Assembly (NCBI GenBank): GCA_018712425.1
Contig: DVHA01000101.1
Location: forward strand, 1-5,782
Source of the DNA: Candidatus Faecivivens stercoravium
GTDB taxonomy: Bacteria; Bacillota; Clostridia; Oscillospirales; Ruminococcaceae
Direction: 5' to 3'
DNA length: 5,782 nucleotides
The position numbers and the translations under genes are program-made. The notes under the pieces were generated by a model. That model made no database searches. It was given only the letters and a program-made list of their open reading frames with translations, and had not been told where the DNA came from. Shown here piece after piece: positions 3,611 to 5,782 of the stretch; the first letter of the stretch is position 1, and each line of letters starts with the position of its first letter.

Positions 3611-5782
3611 CACTTCCCGCAGAGCACCTTGTATTCGCACCAGGTACAGGGGGACTTCCCGCCGCTCTCTTTGGGCGCGGGGGCCACCTCCCCAGCCAGC
3701 AGCGCGGCCCCCATCCGCCGCAGCAGCTCCTCCGAACCCGCTTTCAGCTCTTCCAGCCCTTCCCGGGAAATCCGGCTGTCGGCGGCGTTCCGGCCGGGCG
3801 GCTCGATAAAGCTGCCGGGGACCTGTTCCATCGCCCGCAGGACCGGCTCTTCATCCAAAACCAGCCCGTTCATCTTAAAGAGCCCCGCCCGCGCCAGGGC
3901 GTCCCCCTCGTCCCGGCCGAACTTCAGCTGCCGCGGCCCGGCCGGCATGTAGAGGATACCCGCCGGAACCGTCCCGGCAAACCGCCCCCGGCTCTCCCCG
4001 ACGGCGAAGAGGTAGAGGAGCATCTGCATATTCAGCCCCTCCTTCGCCTCCGAAAGCTTGAAGGCCTTGCCGCCGGTCTTGTAGTCGATGACCCGGACAA
4101 ACTGTTCGCCATCGACCGACGCCTCGTCTACCCGGTCGATCTTGCCGCCCACCTGGACGGTGAAGGACGGGTCCCGCACCGTCAGCGGCTGCACCTCGCC
4201 CCCGGGGGCGATCGGCTCCTCCGCCGCCGCCACCCGGAAGGCCGACTGCCCCAGCTCCCGCTGGAGGGCGAGGAGGATTTCTTCCGCGGCCTCCTGTAAC
4301 CGGTGGAAGTAGTAGAGGAATTTGCCGCTCTTCTCCTCCCCGCCGCCGAGGGCGGTGTCGAGGTACTCGGCAAGGATCCGAATGGTCAGCTTATGGACTT
4401 CCTCCGGCGGCAGGGCGGTGAACCCCTCGGTTTCCAGCGCCCGGCGGAAGAGGAAGTGGAGGATGCTCCCCCGGGCCAGGGGGTTCAGCTCGGCCCTCAC
4501 CGGCGTCCGGATGCCGAGGCCGTAGCGGCAGAAGTAGGCAAAGGGGCAGCTGAAATACCGCTCCACCTGGGAGGGCGACAGTCGCATCAGCGGTTCCCCC
4601 CGCTCGTCTTTGACCGGCGCGAAGAGGGCTTCCGACACCGGGCCCGACACCGGCGTCTCCCCGGCCCGGGCGGCGGCATGGCGGAGCTTATGGAGCCGCC
4701 CGTTCCAGACACTGTCCGCCTCTAAAAGACACTCGAGCGTCCGGCGCTCGGCCCCTTCCGGCAGCCTTGCCGCCTGCAAAAAGGCGGTCGAGAGGCTCTG
4801 GCTGAAAAAGTAGGGGCCGAGGTCCCGGCCGGTGGAAAACGACGCCCCCGGCACCGCCGCCCGCAGCGAGAGCACCACCTCCGACGGGCTCATGACCGCC
4901 CCCGCTGCGTCCCCGGCGGCATGGGTCAGCACCAGCTGTTCCGACGGGGTCGTGACCGCCTTGTAGGCGGAAAACCGCTCGTCGATGAGGTTTTCCGCCT
5001 CGCCCCCCTGCACCGGCAGGCCGAGGGCGATCAGCGCCTCCCGTTCGCCGCTCGTGAACATCCCGTCAGGGGCAGCGGCCCGGGGGAAGACCCCTTCGTT
5101 GCAGCCGAGGATGATAACCGCCCGCTTCTCCCCTACCCGCACCTGGGAGAGGTCGCCCGCCAGCACACTGTCCAGCGTCTGGGGCCGGGGAGTCAGCGGG
5201 GTGTCGGCCGTCACCGTCCGCAGCAGTTCGATACAGTCGGAGACCGCCATCTCCTCCCCCGATTCCGCCCGCAGCTGCCGCACCGTCTCGGCCGCGTCGA
5301 GGAAGCCCATCAGGCTCTCCCAACCAAGCCGCAGGTCCTCCGCCTCGGTCTCCTCGCCATTCTCAATAAGAGTATCCAGCCGTGCCTGTACCGCCGCCCG
5401 AATCCCTTCCTCTTCCAGAACCCGGTAGAGGCCGCGGGCCGGGCCTTCCGATTCCAGCGCCTGTTTCAGGCGGCTGTGCAGGCGAACCAGCAGCTGCCGC
5501 ACCTTTTCCGCCCGGGCGAGCTTTTCTTCGTCCCGCTCCTCCATCTCCCGTTCGGAAAAACCCGCCGGGTTTTCGGTAAAAGGCCGGGCAAAGGAGTAGC
5601 CGGTGACATCCCAGACGTAGGTGTATTCCTCAAAGGCGGAGACCTCTTCCAGATCGACCGGTAAAAGCCCACACTTAAAGAGCATCAGCGCCTCCTCCCG
5701 GTCGAGGGGCCGTAAAATGATGCCGAAGAGGTGGAGGGCGCAGCGGATGACCGGCGAGGACTCGACCGTCCGGCCGCTGTCG
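3610..5782 (-). CDS. addB: AddB, ATP-dependent helicase/nuclease subunit B (5' part beyond the window)
   Basis: The frame is open through the right edge. 723 residues are visible, the C-terminal two thirds of a protein usually near 1,150. AddAB, the Gram-positive counterpart of RecBCD, processes double-strand breaks for RecA loading; AddB supplies a RecB-type nuclease and Chi recognition. Counting from the first full codon (5781), the helicase-like part has VIILGCNEGVFPRA (222-235). SPSQVERYFSCPFAYFCRYGL-type sequence at 402-422 opens the nuclease part. Expected catalytic residues are present: His442 (RGSILH), Asp549 (GKIDRVD), Asp566 and Lys568 (IDYKTG) and Gln586. Four cysteines fit the iron-sulphur cluster: Cys412 and the C-terminal Cys712, Cys715 and Cys721 (CTWCEYKVLC). 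The ATG at 5685 is internal, since AddB-like sequence (PVIRCALHLF, ILRPLDREEAL) continues upstream of it. The usual partner addA does not follow. Confidence 0.95.
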   Translation of the reverse strand, partial: DSGRTVESSPVIRCALHLFGIILRPLDREEALMLFKCGLLPVDLEEVSAFEEYTYVWDVTGYSFARPFTENPAGFSEREMEERDEEKLARAEKVRQLLVRLHSRLKQALESEGPARGLYRVLEEEGIRAAVQARLDTLIENGEETEAEDLRLGWESLMGFLDAAETVRQLRAESGEEMAVSDCIELLRTVTADTPLTPRPQTLDSVLAGDLSQVRVGEKRAVIILGCNEGVFPRAAAPDGMFTSGEREALIALGLPVQGGEAENLIDERFSAYKAVTTPSEQLVLTHAAGDAAGAVMSPSEVVLSLRAAVPGASFSTGRDLGPYFFSQSLSTAFLQAARLPEGAERRTLECLLEADSVWNGRLHKLRHAAARAGETPVSGPVSEALFAPVKDERGEPLMRLSPSQVERYFSCPFAYFCRYGLGIRTPVRAELNPLARGSILHFLFRRALETEGFTALPPEEVHKLTIRILAEYLDTALGGGEEKSGKFLYYFHRLQEAAEEILLALQRELGQSAFRVAAAEEPIAPGGEVQPLTVRDPSFTVQVGGKIDRVDEASVDGEQFVRVIDYKTGGKAFKLSEAKEGLNMQMLLYLFAVGESRGRFAGTVPAGILYMPAGPRQLKFGRDEGDALARAGLFKMNGLVLDEEPVLRAMEQVPGSFIEPPGRNAADSRISREGLEELKAGSEELLRRMGAALLAGEVAPAPKESGGKSPCTWCEYKVLCGK

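Noticed and set aside
3565..4299. 244-residue plus-strand frame
   Set aside because: Antisense to addB; low-complexity composition and no domain. Long antisense frames are expected in GC-rich coding DNA.
4921..5664. 247-residue plus-strand frame
   Set aside because: Antisense to addB, where catalytic and structural motifs fix the true frame.
5683..5685. ATG as the start of addB
   Set aside because: The frame stays open for 32 further codons to the window edge with AddB-like sequence, and the protein would lack its whole N-terminal region.

Overview
This is a GC-rich stretch from a Gram-positive bacterium, most likely a gut-type member of the Clostridia (Oscillospirales/Ruminococcaceae-like). 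The reasons are AddB in place of RecB, an HPr carrying both His15 and a regulatory Ser46, AGGAGG-type ribosome binding sites, and a peptidase C39-like surface protein with glucan-/choline-binding-type repeats. The taxonomic placement is inference from protein families and composition. Every convincing gene lies on the minus strand, so the window reads right to left.

Layout from right to left. The window enters inside addB (3610-5782), the nuclease subunit of the AddAB DNA-repair enzyme; its N-terminal part lies beyond the right edge. Its stop codon abuts the ribosome binding site of a Cof-type HAD phosphatase (2844-3596), so the two are probably co-transcribed. A sigma-A-type promoter (2804-2833) then starts rimM (2268-2768) and trmD (1561-2271), which overlap by ATGA. 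These two encode a 16S rRNA/30S maturation factor and the tRNA m1G37 methyltransferase. The next gene, for the phosphocarrier HPr (1051-1314), has its own near-consensus promoter (1399-1426) and a strong intrinsic terminator (984-1019). It forms a clean one-gene unit.

Left of this are about 450 bases without a credible gene (601-1050). Besides the HPr terminator they hold a 257-bp element (646-902) bounded by imperfect inverted repeats and rich in hairpins. It resembles a MITE-like or otherwise dispersed intergenic repeat. A promoter candidate at 909-936 fires into it from the right, which would give the last gene a structured leader of about 300 nt. That gene (1-600) runs off the left edge. 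It encodes a membrane-anchored protein with four ~20-residue aromatic/glycine repeats, and the window ends exactly on what looks like the catalytic cysteine of a C39-like peptidase domain.

Most of the window is ordinary housekeeping (DNA repair, ribosome and tRNA maturation, sugar-PTS/carbon regulation). No clearly new multi-gene system is visible. The places most worth a second look are the inverted-repeat element and the truncated surface-protein gene behind it.
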